From Monoplex corrugatus (lineage: Eukaryota > Mollusca > Gastropoda > Littorinimorpha > Ranellidae): a stretch of 64,000 nt of DNA. This document shows positions 20,316 to 31,730 of this stretch, piece after piece. The DNA lies in assembly GCA_030674185.1 (NCBI GenBank), contig CM060314.1, positions 26,518,391 to 26,582,390 on the forward strand, given 5' to 3'. The position numbers were made by a program, and so were the translations under genes. Below the pieces are notes generated by a model that made no database searches, was not told the DNA's origin, and saw only the letters and a program-made list of their open reading frames with translations. Each line of letters begins with the position of its first letter. The stretch's first letter is position 1.

Positions 20316-20507
20316 ATGGCGAGTTTGGTTTTGAGTAAGGTCGCGAAATCATCGACGGAAGTTTTTAACGCACGAAACGACTGACTAAATGGAAGCCTAT
20401 CAGTTCACTTTTTACATGGGATGAAAGCAAATTTAGTCGTCTTTTTGACTGTGTAAATGGTTTGTTGATATCTGACCCAGCGAATCTCCTCGAGGCGAGT
20501 TTTCAAG
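20316..20507 (+). pseudogene. Divergent coding-like first exon, frame broken
   Basis: ATG at 20316 opens a 22-codon frame (MASLVLSKVAKSSTEVFNA...) that stops at 20382. From 20369 another frame is open to 20507 and reads WKPISSLFTWDESKFSRLFD and on, ending in CAAG before GTAGGG, a fair donor. The two frames would join if one base were missing here, for instance in the AAA at about 20374. Whether this is a frameshifted relic, a sequencing error or chance is unclear. I found no downstream exon. Confidence 0.35.
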
Positions 20508-21599
20508 GTAGGGGTCAAAACCGCGTTCCGATTTCGTCGTTCCAGCAGCAACAAAATCGCAATTTAGTACCCATCATCAAAAGCATATTTCATACTGTAA
20601 ATGTTACACTTATTGATTTATTTTGACTTTAAACAAAGCTTAAAGGATCACAGATCAACATGATCTATTTTTTTATTTATGACACTGCATTTTGTTGAGA
20701 ACGAGCAAGTTGAAAACCAGTGAAAAACCACACTTTGCCGTACTTTTCGCCACCCGCGAAGAGCACTTTGGAATACCTACTAGAAGTAGAATACTGTAGC
20801 CACTCAATGCTTTTGATCATTTTGTAAAGCAAAGAGAATAATCAAATGCGATACCAGAAATATTGTTGCCACCTGCATGTTTTAACCCACTCACTATGTA
20901 CAATTATGCCCCTTGCCGTTTCCCTGATATGCACCATTTGTATAGGCCATAAGAAAAATTGTCATACAAACAAATGAAAACAAGAGAGCTTTGAAATTTG
21001 GCAGGTCATATATTAAAAGATTGGTGTACAACATGCTGAAATTTCAACTGTCTAACCCTCATGGTTGTTGAGTAATGGTACAAGTAAAATTAGAGAATTT
21101 TTCAGGTGAAAAATGTCTTCCAAAATACACAGTGAGGTCATTACATCAGTTCAAGACTGCATTCACATTTTGAATGAAATTTCATAAAATCCAACTTGCA
21201 CGCACTCCAAGTGCACTGAAGGAAGAGATCGTCTTGTAGAGTGCGGAGATGTTGAGTACTGTTCGGCCATTTGTTTTTTCCGTCATCTGCTTTACTCCAG
21301 AGCTAGTGGGTTGTGAACTTTGCACTGTCTACACATCAACTGCAGAGTACAGTGACCTAATGGCCTGAAACAAGGCTAAGAATGACCGAAGAATCTATTT
21401 CTGGCCATTAGTTTCGGTGAATGGAAATTCTGAAAGCCCTGCGATTTTTCAAAACCGAAGTTGGATTTCTCTGACGCTCGTACACAAGCATTGTTGAGAC
21501 ATGATTGGGAAATCACAACACTTGTAGCGAGAGAGTTAATGCATGAACAAACTGCTTCATATACATAAGCACATGCTTGCACACACAGGCAAACACACT

Positions 21600-21600
<1 letters not shown>
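20508..21600. other. ANKRD10 intron 4; no gene seen
   Basis: Ordinary intronic sequence downstream of the divergent frame. I found no further exon or recognisable repeat on either strand. Confidence 0.5.

Positions 21601-21605
<5 letters not shown>

Positions 21606-21670
<65 letters not shown>
21606..21670. repeat. (CA)n microsatellite 70 bp before ANKRD10 exon 5
   Basis: CA repeat with one AAAA interruption. It ends 70 nt upstream of the exon 5 acceptor AG. CA repeats close to splice sites can bind hnRNP L in other animals; relevance here is unknown. Confidence 0.9.
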
Positions 21671-21673
<3 letters not shown>

Positions 21674-21740
21674 GTTACTACTGTTAGGTAACTTATTTTC
21701 TCAAGCGCTGGGATAGAATGATCCTCTGATATTGTTGCAG

Positions 21741-22066
21741 CACATTCAACCACAATGGCCAGACACCACTGGATGCAGCTATTGCCAATGGACACACGAA
21801 GTGCTCAGCGGCCCTGGAAGAAGCCATAGCTTCACAGCACTCTTCATTCTTCCCGACATCCAGTTCTCCGATTTTGATGAATGGGGAGGGAATCTATCAG
21901 AATGGTGTCTTTTGCCGTAGACAGCAGGAATCTGACCAGGACATGGAAATGGAAGAAGAGATGAATAACGATGGGGATGCAGCAGGGAACCTTCAGCCTC
22001 GACCAGGTCTCAAGCGGTCTTGCCAGGATGAGGAAGATGCCTCATTCAAGCGACGTAGGCTGTTTG
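21741..22066 (+). CDS. ANKRD10: ANKRD10-like exon 5 (last ankyrin, acidic region, NLS)
   Basis: Acceptor ATTGTTGCAG, donor TTTG|GTAGGA. Encodes the last ankyrin unit (NGQTPLDAAIANGHTKC), a Ser-rich linker, LMNGEGIYQNGVF (compare human ILNGGHQNVF from memory), an acidic EMEEEMNNDGD stretch, and KRSC(Q)DEEDASFKRRRLF, a bipartite nuclear localisation signal. The PRPGLKRS..DEED arrangement parallels human NRKRCLEDSED. Ends phase 1. Confidence 0.85.
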
Positions 22067-22672
22067 GTAGGAACTTGATCATTTTGTTGTCTCTTTTTTT
22101 TTTCTTAGGACTTTTGACTAAGCTTATTTATTCTGAAGATAGGTAGTGAAGGTTGCATTTTATACAGATTGATTTGGACATCATTCAGATTATGTGTACC
22201 TGATTTTCCGCAAGATTATGTGCACCTAGTTTTCTTTACCAGGTTTTTTAAGTTCAAAGTGATGTTGAGATGGTTATAACCCTGATATGGCTCTGTACAG
22301 TTGGCTGGACTTTAAACAATGATAATAATAGTGATGATAAGAGTATTTCCAGAATAATAAGAGTTTTCAAATGAAAACCGAAATGTTACCATACCAAAGA
22401 TGGAGCCATATCTTTGTCTTAAGACTGTATACTCATAAGAATGTCAAAGCGTATAAACTGAGCCTACCAGCCTGTAGACATTATGGAAGTAATATAATTA
22501 TTTTTACAGAAGGTAGACTACAACAGAAACGATAAACACAATCTAGATCTGTGCCTTCCCCTGTAAAGGCATACTCATTTATAAGTTGTGCTTGTATATC
22601 TTGTGACAGTTACTAAATATTTTGTCTATTGTTAATAAATGTTTGTTTAGATTTTTTTGAATGTGTGTGCAG
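22067..22672. other. ANKRD10 intron 5 with a dispersed repeat tail (22262-22345)
   Basis: 22262-22345 reads TATAACCCTGATATGGCTCT, ACAGTTGGCTGGACTTTAAA and CAATGATAATAATAG. The same motif occurs four times at 53467-53935. It looks like the 3' tail of a SINE or LINE. The rest is unassigned. Confidence 0.5.
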
Positions 22673-22804
22673 CCCCGTCCATGACAGAAAAGCTCGGCTC
22701 AGTGACCAACAACAATGTGCTGAGCTCTTACCAGGGTGTGCTGGCCATGTCTGTTGAGCCCTCCAAACCACCTGTGGTGAATCACATTAGCCACGAGCCG
22801 CAAG
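22673..22804 (+). CDS. ANKRD10: ANKRD10-like exon 6
   Basis: Acceptor GTGTGTGCAG, donor CAAG|GTAATG. Encodes PSMTEKLGSVTNNNVLSS and a Pro/Val-rich segment with no domain I recognise. Supported by phase agreement on both sides (1 and 1) and clean splice sites. Confidence 0.75.
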
Positions 22805-24299
22805 GTAATGCTTCTGCAGTGCAGCTGTTTATCTGAACAAATGATATCTTCCTTTCTTGTGTGTATAAACGCTTCATCTTCATTCTTGTTTGAAGAAACA
22901 GTATTATCTTTTTGTGTGTGTGAACCGACAGTTTTAGCTTCCTTTTTATCTGACCAAATTATCTCCCTTCTGCTTGCTTTCATCAGCTGTGGGGTCAGAC
23001 ATCCGAACATTCTCAGGGCTTGGTTTATGCTTATTGTGGAGGATTTCATTTAAATTATGCATGTGGTTTGTGGTTCGTTTTATGGTGTTTGAAATATGGC
23101 TGGTGCATTCCTTGCTGAGTTTGTGAAATAAACCATTCCTTACGTGTCTCTTTCTGTGTCTGATCAACCATTCTAAAAACTCCATTTTATACAAAAATTG
23201 TTTTTAAAAAGTCCAGAATTTGTACTTTTCAAGATCACTGTGACTTGAAGAAGGTTTAGAAGCAATAAAATGTGATGTGAAGAAAGGACAATGGTAGACT
23301 GTCACAACTGTTGGAATGTAAGTATTGTCAAATTCCTGAGAAAGTGCTCACATTTTTCCTTTAAAAGTTGCTGATATTTAAGCACTATTTTTTTGGTCCG
23401 TGTCACCTTGACCTTGCTTCTATGACTTCCAAATGTTCGCATTCATGTCTCCTCAACAATCCACACCCTTGACCCTAATTTGGTTAAAGTTCCATCTTTA
23501 GACATTTGAAAAAATCTTGCTGATATATTTTTTTTGTCATAGCAGATGCATAAACCTCACAGGGGTCAATATAGACAGTTTTGGGGGCATAGGGAATAGG
23601 GGGAGGGGGAATATCAGAACTTATTTTGATTAATCTGTGTCTTTACGGTGCCTATAATTGAAATATTTCTGACAAGGATTTATCTGTTGTTTATAGATAA
23701 ATCTTTATATCAGGTTTTGATTTCAGGTCTGGTTAATTTGAAAGTTAGGATTAGTGAAGAAATGAAAGTTCTTCTCTGGTTAACTGGAAAGTTAAAATCA
23801 CCCAAGTTTAAGGAGAAAGCATTTCATTATTTAGCTTTTCAGATTACATGATTGACCAGAAATGTGAATTGTGTCATTGAGAGACTTGCTTCTGTTTCTG
23901 GGTTGATTTTAGTCAAAATTTGGTCGGAAACCCTTTTGTACAGGGAGTCTCAGAGGTACATGATTTTGGCATTGATCGACTTGTCAGAATTACATTTAAT
24001 AGTAATCTTTTGATTAGGGGGTATTATTTACACAAAAATTATCCTTATGACATTGAAGTTGAAGTCGCTACAGTGTAATGGTCAGCACAATGAACTGCAA
24101 GCTTGGATATTAGAATTTCAAAGCTCCATCATTTCTATCGAAAAAGAGAAGAAAAGCTGTGACAAGCTGTTTCAAAGCAATAAGTATGCTTTGAGCACAG
24201 ATTGGAAAAACACAGATGAGTATCGTCAGTTTCTTGTCTTTGAGGTTTATGTTCAGAGTTCCTGTACAACACTACATATATGTTTATACAATGGCCGAT
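22805..24299. other. ANKRD10 intron 6, first part; no gene seen
   Basis: Open frames such as those near 22700-23190 overlap exon 6 or read through the intron and are not supported. 23390-23630 has a run of short T-rich and G-rich patches. Nothing is identified with confidence. Confidence 0.5.
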
Positions 24300-24670
24300 C
24301 CAAACGTTTTGTCACATACGAAGAAATAAAGCAAAAATGGGAAATTTCTCCTCATAAAGTTTCTACCTCCTTAGCCAAAAGTCAAATAGTTTTTGATAGT
24401 CTGATTGCAGGCATGGTACATGTCCGCGAATTCGCGGAAATCCGCGAAAACTGGGGAGGGAAAAAAAAAAAAAAAAAAAAAGACTGCAAGCCCCACGAAA
24501 CCGGCCCTCTGAGTTCGTTTCAGGTCGTTCACTTCAGGCCTTTGTCCCGCCAAAAGCAGCTCACATTGAGTAGGACTACTTCCGCGCATGCGCATTTCGA
24601 GACAATCACCATTGCTTTCCGGTCTGGATCGACGTGATCGAATTTGAACAAGAACTTGGAAAAAGAAAAC

Positions 24671-24784
24671 ATGCCAAAGCGAACCGATATAGTTCCGCGA
24701 AATTCACCGACAGAAGACATTGATGCTGGTGTGGCAAACAAATGGAGATGGGAGTGGCTGAACAGGAGTACTCCAGTTCCTTGA
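24671..24784 (+). pseudogene. hAT-like transposase N-terminal fragment
   Basis: ATG at 24671 begins MPKRTDIVPRNSPTEDIDAG then VANKWRWEWLNR and stops at 24782. The short Lys/Arg start followed by a W-rich segment is what I remember from N-termini of mollusc hAT-like transposases. It breaks off near 24770, where the C-terminal fragment continues in another frame. The BED-finger and catalytic region are therefore deleted. Confidence 0.55.
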
Positions 24785-25245
24785 AGCTATTACCCAAGGT
24801 AATAAAGGCAACTCTGTCTTGTTTCCATGGACCAGTGGTGGAAAGTTCGTTCAATCTGATGGGAGACATAGTGGATGAAAGGAGTGGAAGAACATCTCTG
24901 GAAACTTTCAATGCTTTTCAGACGGTCAAGTATGGTCTGAAATCCACAGGCAAAACTTCCCTCCAATACTTCAGGCGTGAGGACATCAGAAGAGATCCTG
25001 TGAACACAAAACTGGTCACAAACATCCAGAAAGCCAGGGAGACTTACCACAACATTTTGGAGAAAGAAAAGGAAGAAAGAAAAAGAAAGTTTGAGCATTT
25101 CCAGAAAGAACAGATTCTGGTGGCTTCAAAGACAAAAGCCATTGAACATTACAGACAGGAGGCAAAGAGAATGAGATTTGGACACTACAAAAAGCAAGCT
25201 CTGCACATGAAAAAGAAGGCTGAGAAATCAAGCAAAAAGAACTAG
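24742..25245 (+). pseudogene. hAT-like transposase C-terminal (dimerisation) fragment
   Basis: Open for 167 codons. The conserved hAT C-terminal pattern is CFHGPVVESSFNLMGDIVDE, then LETFNAFQTVKYGLKSTGK, corresponding to the GxxxVERSFSxM dimerisation motif. After it comes a Lys/Glu-rich tail with predicted coiled-coil character (about residues 110-165) ending KKAEKSSKKN. The first ten or so residues are out-of-frame N-terminal sequence created by the deletion. No catalytic DDE residues remain, so it cannot act as a transposase. Confidence 0.7.
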
Positions 25246-25787
25246 ACTTCACATATCTTCATATTGCTTGCACTAAAACTGTACATTGAAAGAGACACAA
25301 AACTTAAAATTTGTACATTGAAGAAGACACAAAACTTAAAATAATTTGTACTGTATTCAGATAGATGTAAAAAGTAAAGGAAGCAATTAATGTAGAGAAG
25401 ACAGATCATAAAAAAATTAGACATACTGTGAAGAAAACTGGAACTCTTATGATATGAAGTATACCACTACATGGCTGTGCTGTGATGTGTTGGTGATGCT
25501 GGACATGATAACCACAGTTGTGCAAACTGTACACTGTCACTGTGCATGTGCTCCATTGGCAAAGTAAGTAAAATGTATATAAATTGATTTAATGTATTCC
25601 ACTTAAAGCAATATAGATCATGTATTCATTTTTGCTGTATGATTACATTGGTTTAAAAACTTCCTTTGGGTTGAAGGAATGAGTGATAAAGTGATTCTAG
25701 GAGAGCCCTTTTTGTGGCAGAAATTGCTTAATATGAAGTAAGGAAAGGCTTTTTTACTGGCTAGATTTGCTGAAAAACCTTCAGCTT

Positions 25788-25856
25788 CAGGGGGCAACGC
25801 CCCCTGACCCCCCACAAGGGGCTTTGCCCCTTGACCCCACCAGGGGCTACGCCCCT
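25788..25856. repeat. Three phased GC-rich hairpins in the hAT 3' end
   Basis: 25788-25806 (CAGGGGGCAACGCCCCCTG), 25816-25832 (AAGGGGCTTTGCCCCTT) and 25842-25856 (AGGGGCTACGCCCCT) are each self-complementary with 3-4 nt loops and start 26-28 nt apart. Their regular spacing suggests a structured transposase-binding or terminator-like subterminal region. Confidence 0.85.
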
Positions 25857-28110
25857 TGGACCCCCAAACTTTTCAGGGAAAAATGCTTTTCTTCCAGTAC
25901 CATGCCTGGATTGAGATACGATTATGACTGCTTTCCCATGTTCCTGGATTCCTGAAAACATCTTGATAGCCAGGTTTTTCTTCAGAATGGGAGACAACCA
26001 GAAGTTGTATGGTGCTACGTCAAGAGTGTAGGGTGGGTGAGAGAGAACTTGAGTTGATTGCTATTGCAGATAGGTTACAGTGACCTTTGTTTTAATAACT
26101 CTTTTCTGATACACACTTTCAGCGAGCAATTTTTCCATCCCACTGCACATTTGAGCAGCACAGCAAAGTAGTTGACATTCATATTTCGCAGCTTTTTGAT
26201 TTTATTTTGTGGTATATGAAAAGATGTAAAACATGACGTATTTGATACAAACAGAGAGGACAAAGTGTAAACTTAGGCCCAGATGGGATGCAAATGTGTG
26301 TGCATAAACTGCATGGTCACTGTTGGGAGTAAAAAACATTAATAGCGGAGAGTGAAAAAAAAAGATCTACATTCTTTCGTTGCTTAATATGATTGCAACC
26401 ATGCTACAGATGTGTAAAACTCGGTCACTCTCATCTTCAGAATCTGTAACATCATTCTGTTGTTTGATGCTGAATTAATTTTCACACACAAACAAAAACA
26501 TAAACAAAAAAGGAAAAGAGACAAATGAAACAGGGAGCATAGTGGAATTTGTTTCCGTCAAGTTGAGCATTCGTACACCAGCGGTCAAATCACTCGACAG
26601 ATATATTTAATGTCCAGAATCCAAAGCATCACCCTTCTGTTTATCGCAGAATTAAATCGTATAAATGCGTGTGTGTGTATGTGTGTGAGTAGCTAGGGTT
26701 TGTAGGATTAAGCTCCTGACATATTAGGTACAAAAGTGGCAGGACTGCGTCTTAACCCTTTTCCTACCAAGAAAATAGATCACTGTACTAACTATTGACC
26801 AAGTAATGTTAGGAGAGAGACTTCAGAAACGCTCAAATTACGCCTGTTTTTTGCCATTTTTGCCCCCTAAAAGGTCGTGTAAACGCAGAAAGGAAATGAC
26901 AAGAGTATACTCCCTTTGCCAGAAAAGGATTCACGTCAGCATTGTGGTCATTTTCTATTTATATACTCGAAACTGAAACCGGTTCAGGGCACGAAATCCT
27001 TGTGACGCGGTCCACAGAGAGAGAAAGCTGAGTCACTAGGATCTCGTGACGCGGTACGGAATATGTTAAGTGTGAAATCTACCACCTCCATACCTGGATG
27101 TCTCTATATCCGAAACTGGCCTGAATCTCTTATCACAGTTCCCTAGCTTTCTTTGGTTAATTTGCACTTTGACTTTCTAACAGACCCATTCAAGGATGTG
27201 TTTCTGTAGATTATATTATTTAAAATACAGCGAGTGAAGTGTGACAATGTTTTGTTTCTCTTCCGGCCACTGATGGCCAACACATCAGTGAGTGCAGTAT
27301 GTGGGTTGGCCACCCCCGCTCGACTAAGTCTACAGGGAAGGTTTGCTTGCCGGCCAAGTGTGCCCAACACGTTGGGGGATTATTTACCCACATTTGGACG
27401 CTGCTCATGGATGGACAGTGCAGCTTTGGACAAAACACTTCGTACATAATATCTGATATTAATAGTAGACTTTTAGGCAAAGTGTCAGCTACTACAGGGC
27501 CTTGGATTTTAGAAAAATGGAGAAAAGTCATTTCCAGCTTTGAAAACCAGGTCTCGGTACAAATACTTCTGTTGTTGTCATTAGCATCCTCCCACGAGTG
27601 ATGCACCATTTGTTCAGGATGCCACAGAAAATGATCCATGTTTTGTCACCTGTTTTCGTGCCACATTGTCTTTGGGGCCCTCAAGCTCGAATCTGGTTTT
27701 GTTTTTGTTTTTTGTTTTTGTTTTTTTGCTCCTCTGTCAGAAAATAAGGTGTCCATCTGATGGCAGCTACTATCCTCATTTCAAGATCATTCTGTAGGGT
27801 CAGTTCAGCCTTGCCATATGAAACACCATAAGTTTAGCGTAATTCATGAACTGAAATATATGTGCTGCAGATCCTCTTGAGCCACTCTCTTTACAAGTTG
27901 ATCAGTTTGCTTGTTCCAGGTCTTACTTGGGCGTCCACATTGGTACTTGTCTTTCAAGTTAGTTTTTCCTTGTTTGAAACAATCAGTCCAGACTGTCCTA
28001 TGTGAGATACACTTGTCTCTATAAACAGAGCTCTGTCAAATTGGCATACATTTTTATCAGACCATCTGCAAGAGCCTTGCAAAGACATAGCATCTGGGCT
28101 GCGCTGTCCT

Positions 28111-30054
28111 TGGATCTATTTTTCGATCACCCAGTGAGTTGTATCACATTTTAAATGATGTCATGCAATTAAACTAGAGATGGCGTCATTATAACTTTTG
28201 TGTATTGATAGTGCAAAGGCTACGTTTTATGGCATCACAAGTTTAGAACATGCAAACATTTCAGAAATTCATGGCATCCCATCTGACAAAACTAGGATCA
28301 GCCATCGTATCTCTTGGTCCTGGAAGATCCAGGGATATGATTGGAAATATAGGATACAGGGCTTTTTTTTGTTTTTTGTTTTGTTTTTTTTTGGTTTTTG
28401 TTTGTTTGTTTGCTTTTTTCTTTTTAGCTTAAAGAAATAGCAGCCTCATTATCATTAGCCTCATCCTTATGAGTCATGATCATCATAGGAAAATTGTCTT
28501 GAAATATTTGGCATCTAATGTCATGCTCTCTCTGGATGATTTTAGATTTCTCTCACCGCTTTTATTACTGTGGTTTACTTAATGTCTGTGCTTGCAGTGT
28601 TGGGTGTAATAAGATTCCTTGGGGTTTCTGTCGAAGGAATATGGTGGTTGTCTCCATGCTATAACCAACATATATTACCCTGGATCCATGGCTAAGCAAC
28701 TACTGTCATTTGTAGGGGATAGTTAAGCACATCAGATAAGAGCAGACACTGCTGAATGTGACCTGGCAGCAGTGAATTATCTTCAGGTTATGGTCTCATG
28801 GTGACAGTTTGATAGGTCATGGCAGTTTCTTGTACTTGGGATTGCAGTGAATTGACGCTGATGCTAAGTCTTGTTTGTTAATTGAATTTTGTTTTGTTTT
28901 TACATGGGATTACTGTGGAATATACTAAGTTTTGTAAGCATGTTATAGAGCTGAAATGAGTACTTGAGGATAATGCTAGAAAAGTGTGGTGGAAGATGAG
29001 GCAGAAGGAGGGTGGGAGCTGTTTTTCATTGTCACTTATTGTTATTGGAATTTTCTGGTTTTTTCTCTGTCATTTCCCTTTTTTTTTTTTTTTTTATTCA
29101 TTTTTACGAAAAATGTGAAATATTCAGGCATGTTTTTGAGTGGCTTAGTTTTTTAGTCTTCTTTTTGAAAACCAACTTTTTCATATCTGCATTATTACCA
29201 GATGTTGTGTATCTATTATTTCCAGAAGTATGATATTTGCTGTTTTATGTATATGCAGAAATTATATCAGTGCTGAATGGGTGTAATTCTGTTGCCATTG
29301 AAACATAAACAGTAATGTGCAAACACACAGTGGTACTATGGCATTCATGCAACCATTCACATGTGCACAGTGACACATATGCTTTCATGTGCACAGTGAC
29401 ACATAAACCTTCAGACATTTGCCGTTTTCTTTAAATCTATATTGCTTTATGGGTTGAATATGTCTTCTTGTCTTTTGTTTCCTTGAAAGCTGACCATATA
29501 CTTCAGGACATGGGGATTATGTGTGAACTGAAAGGAAACAGTTAATAATATTTATATCATTTGTATGGCATGCATGTTTCATAACCTGCTTCCAGCTGCC
29601 TATCGAGAAGAAATAAAACCAGGTAAAACATCTTGCACAGTGTGATTCATTATACAATATTGTAAGCTTATCCGAGTGAAGTGACAACAGTTAATTGACA
29701 TGGTCCCTGTGCTTACAGCATTATCAGAATTTAGTTGTCAAGGCTTGAGAGCCACGTGAATAGTATTATTATGTAGTAGTATTTTGTTTATTTATTATCA
29801 GCATGTCTTTTTTGATTATAATGTGTGGAGTTGTCATTGAAAGTAGCGCCTCCCTATTATTTTTGTTTTATTTGGTTCTTTTCATAACAGAAATGACATT
29901 CATTCCAGAGCGTGCTGATGCATCAGTGACATGTTAAGATTATCTGTTTGGGCACAAGGTTATTCATGGTAGGGCACCAGTTGGCATGTCAAAAATTCTG
30001 AAGATAACACTCACAAACGCCAGTTCATAACAAACTCAAATTCTTTTAACTTGT
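28111..30054. other. ANKRD10 intron 6, middle; no gene seen
   Basis: T-rich unique-looking sequence with GTTTTTTG runs (28362-28430) and a T-run (29080-29094). No supported gene or repeat. Confidence 0.5.
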
Positions 30055-31275
30055 TTCTTACGGGCTGTTTGGATTTTTAACATTCCTCTATAGACTGGGC
30101 ATTTGTACAGCTTTAAAAAAAGTTATGATATTTAATGGATTGAATAAACATACTACAACGCTTCAAAGCTGTAACTTTTATAATACCATTTTTATAGCCA
30201 GTGGTAAAAAAACGGTTATGACCACAAAATTGAGGGTGGTTGCAGTTGCACATAAGGAAAGTTTACGCTCTTGAAAAGAGGACTGTTTTCCATATATATA
30301 TGACCCATTTGAAATGCCAGTAGAGAGTAAAGAATGACTACTTTAGAATTTCTAAACTTTACAAAAAAGCTAAAATCAGTAACATATTACTAGTACCTTT
30401 GCAGTTTGTTGGCATTCTTTTATATACAGGGGCATTGTATAGATTTTTTGAAAACAATTGTGAAAAAAATAATGATGAAACACACACCTTGAAATAACAT
30501 TTGATTGTTTGAGTGGGCAAACCTATTACAAATTTCCCAAGTTGTAACTTCTGTGGTATTCTTTTTGTGGCTGGTGGTGAAAAAAGGTATGTTTTTATGA
30601 CAACGAAATTGAGAGTGGTTTCAAGTGCATATAAGTACAGTGTTAGTGGAAAGAGGAATGATTTCCGTATAAATCACATTGAGAATCTCAGTAGAAATTT
30701 AACAGTGGCTACTAGAAAGTTACTGCTCTTCACAAATGAGCTAAAATCAATAACATGTAGGCCTATAGGTTTTGAAAAAAATCATTACAAAAAACATTGA
30801 AAAAACATACACTCTTGAAATTTTAACAAATAAGTATTGTTTGATTGAATGAGCATATTCCAGAGTATCAGAGATCTAACCTGTATGCTACCCTTTTTTA
30901 GCTAGTTGTGAAAAACATTAAACAGAATTTACATGAAAAAGTCCTCCTTATGACCGTGAAATCAAGAGTAATCATTTGCAGTTGGATATAGATAAAGTTC
31001 ATGCTTTTATTGAAAAAAATTACTGTTTTCCACATAAATCACATTAAAAATCACAGTAAAGAATAAAATATGGCTGCTTGAGAGTTTCTACACTACACAA
31101 ATGAACTACACTTAAAACTTGTTGCTGAGTACTTGGCGATCTGCATTTAGCATTCTTCAGTACACTGAGTGTTTAAATAGGATTGGAAAAAAACATTGAT
31201 TATGACAAAGCACACACTTGAACACATGCTTCTTGTTTGATTAAATAAGTACAGTACAAAATTTCAAAGCTATAA
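30055..31275. repeat. Diverged tandem satellite, unit about 330-390 bp
   Basis: At least three full units and two partial ones share ordered words. A TTGA..AATAAA/GAGTG start occurs near 30140, 30505, 30837 and 31229. AAATTGAGRGTGGTTKCA-like, TTTTCCRTATA and AGAAAGTTACT/AGAATTTCTA words follow in each. The array ends in a CA microsatellite at 31276. Identity between units is low, so it is old. Confidence 0.7.
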
Positions 31276-31690
31276 CCTCAGTACACACATGCACACACAC
31301 ATGCATATACAGACATGTGCACAAGGCGTACACACATCACGTATCACACGCACGCACGCACACACACACACACACACGCACACAAAAGAGGTACATACAC
31401 ATGCATATGCACATGGACCATGCACACAAACACGCACACACATACACACACAAACACACACGCACGCACTCAGTCATTTACTCTCACTTTCACAAACACA
31501 CACACACACACACATAACGCTCACGCACACATGCACGCACACACACACACATTTACTCTCTTTTTGACACACATGCGCACGCGCGCACTCACACATGCAC
31601 ACACACACATACGCGCACACACATACACACGTATGCACACACACATGTGCTCTCTGTCTTCTTCACACACGTGCGCACACACACAACTAT
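31276..31690. repeat. Complex (CA)n microsatellite
   Basis: About 415 bp of interrupted CA, CACG and CATG words, open in several frames as Thr-His repeats. Artefactual frames only. Confidence 0.9.
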
Positions 31691-31730
31691 GAACATGTGT
31701 ATCATTCACATTGTTCCTTCCCAGTTCCGA

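Larger units (their letters stand above)
24408..25908 (+). mobile_element. Internally deleted hAT-like DNA transposon
   Basis: Perfect 12-bp terminal inverted repeats CAGGCATGGTAC (24408-24419) and GTACCATGCCTG (25897-25908), flanked by GATTG on both sides (24403-24407 and 25909-25913). Inside are the start and the end of a transposase with the middle missing. The 5' subterminal region has the palindrome CCGCGAATTCGCGG (24424-24437). The 3' region has three GC-rich hairpins. A 5-bp duplication is short for typical hAT (8 bp) but, as I recall, is reported for some hAT subgroups. Confidence 0.8.
24300..28110 (-). mobile_element. Mariner-like transposase remnant, broken into pieces
   Basis: On the minus strand the order fits a mariner/SETMAR-type transposase. 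Near 27980-27890: WTDCFKQGKTNLKDKYQCGR and LVKRVAQED (HTH region). Near 27645: TGDKTWI (catalytic TGDE-like, with K for E). At 26050-25910: HPPYTLDVAPYNFWLSPILK (the HPPYSPDLAP block). Directly after the hAT insertion, at 24400-24360: DYQKLFDFWLRR (C-terminal block). Many stops. About 1.3-1.5 kb of unrelated sequence (roughly 26060-27590) separates the middle blocks, and the hAT element sits in the C-terminal part. Confidence 0.6.

Noticed and set aside
24047..24637. 196-codon plus-strand frame
   Set aside because: It runs across the hAT left end into a poly-A stretch and is antisense to the mariner remnant; no splice or homology support.
27220..27639. 139-codon minus-strand frame
   Set aside because: It starts in the mariner remnant in a different frame from the transposase and passes into unidentified repeat sequence; no domain or splice evidence.
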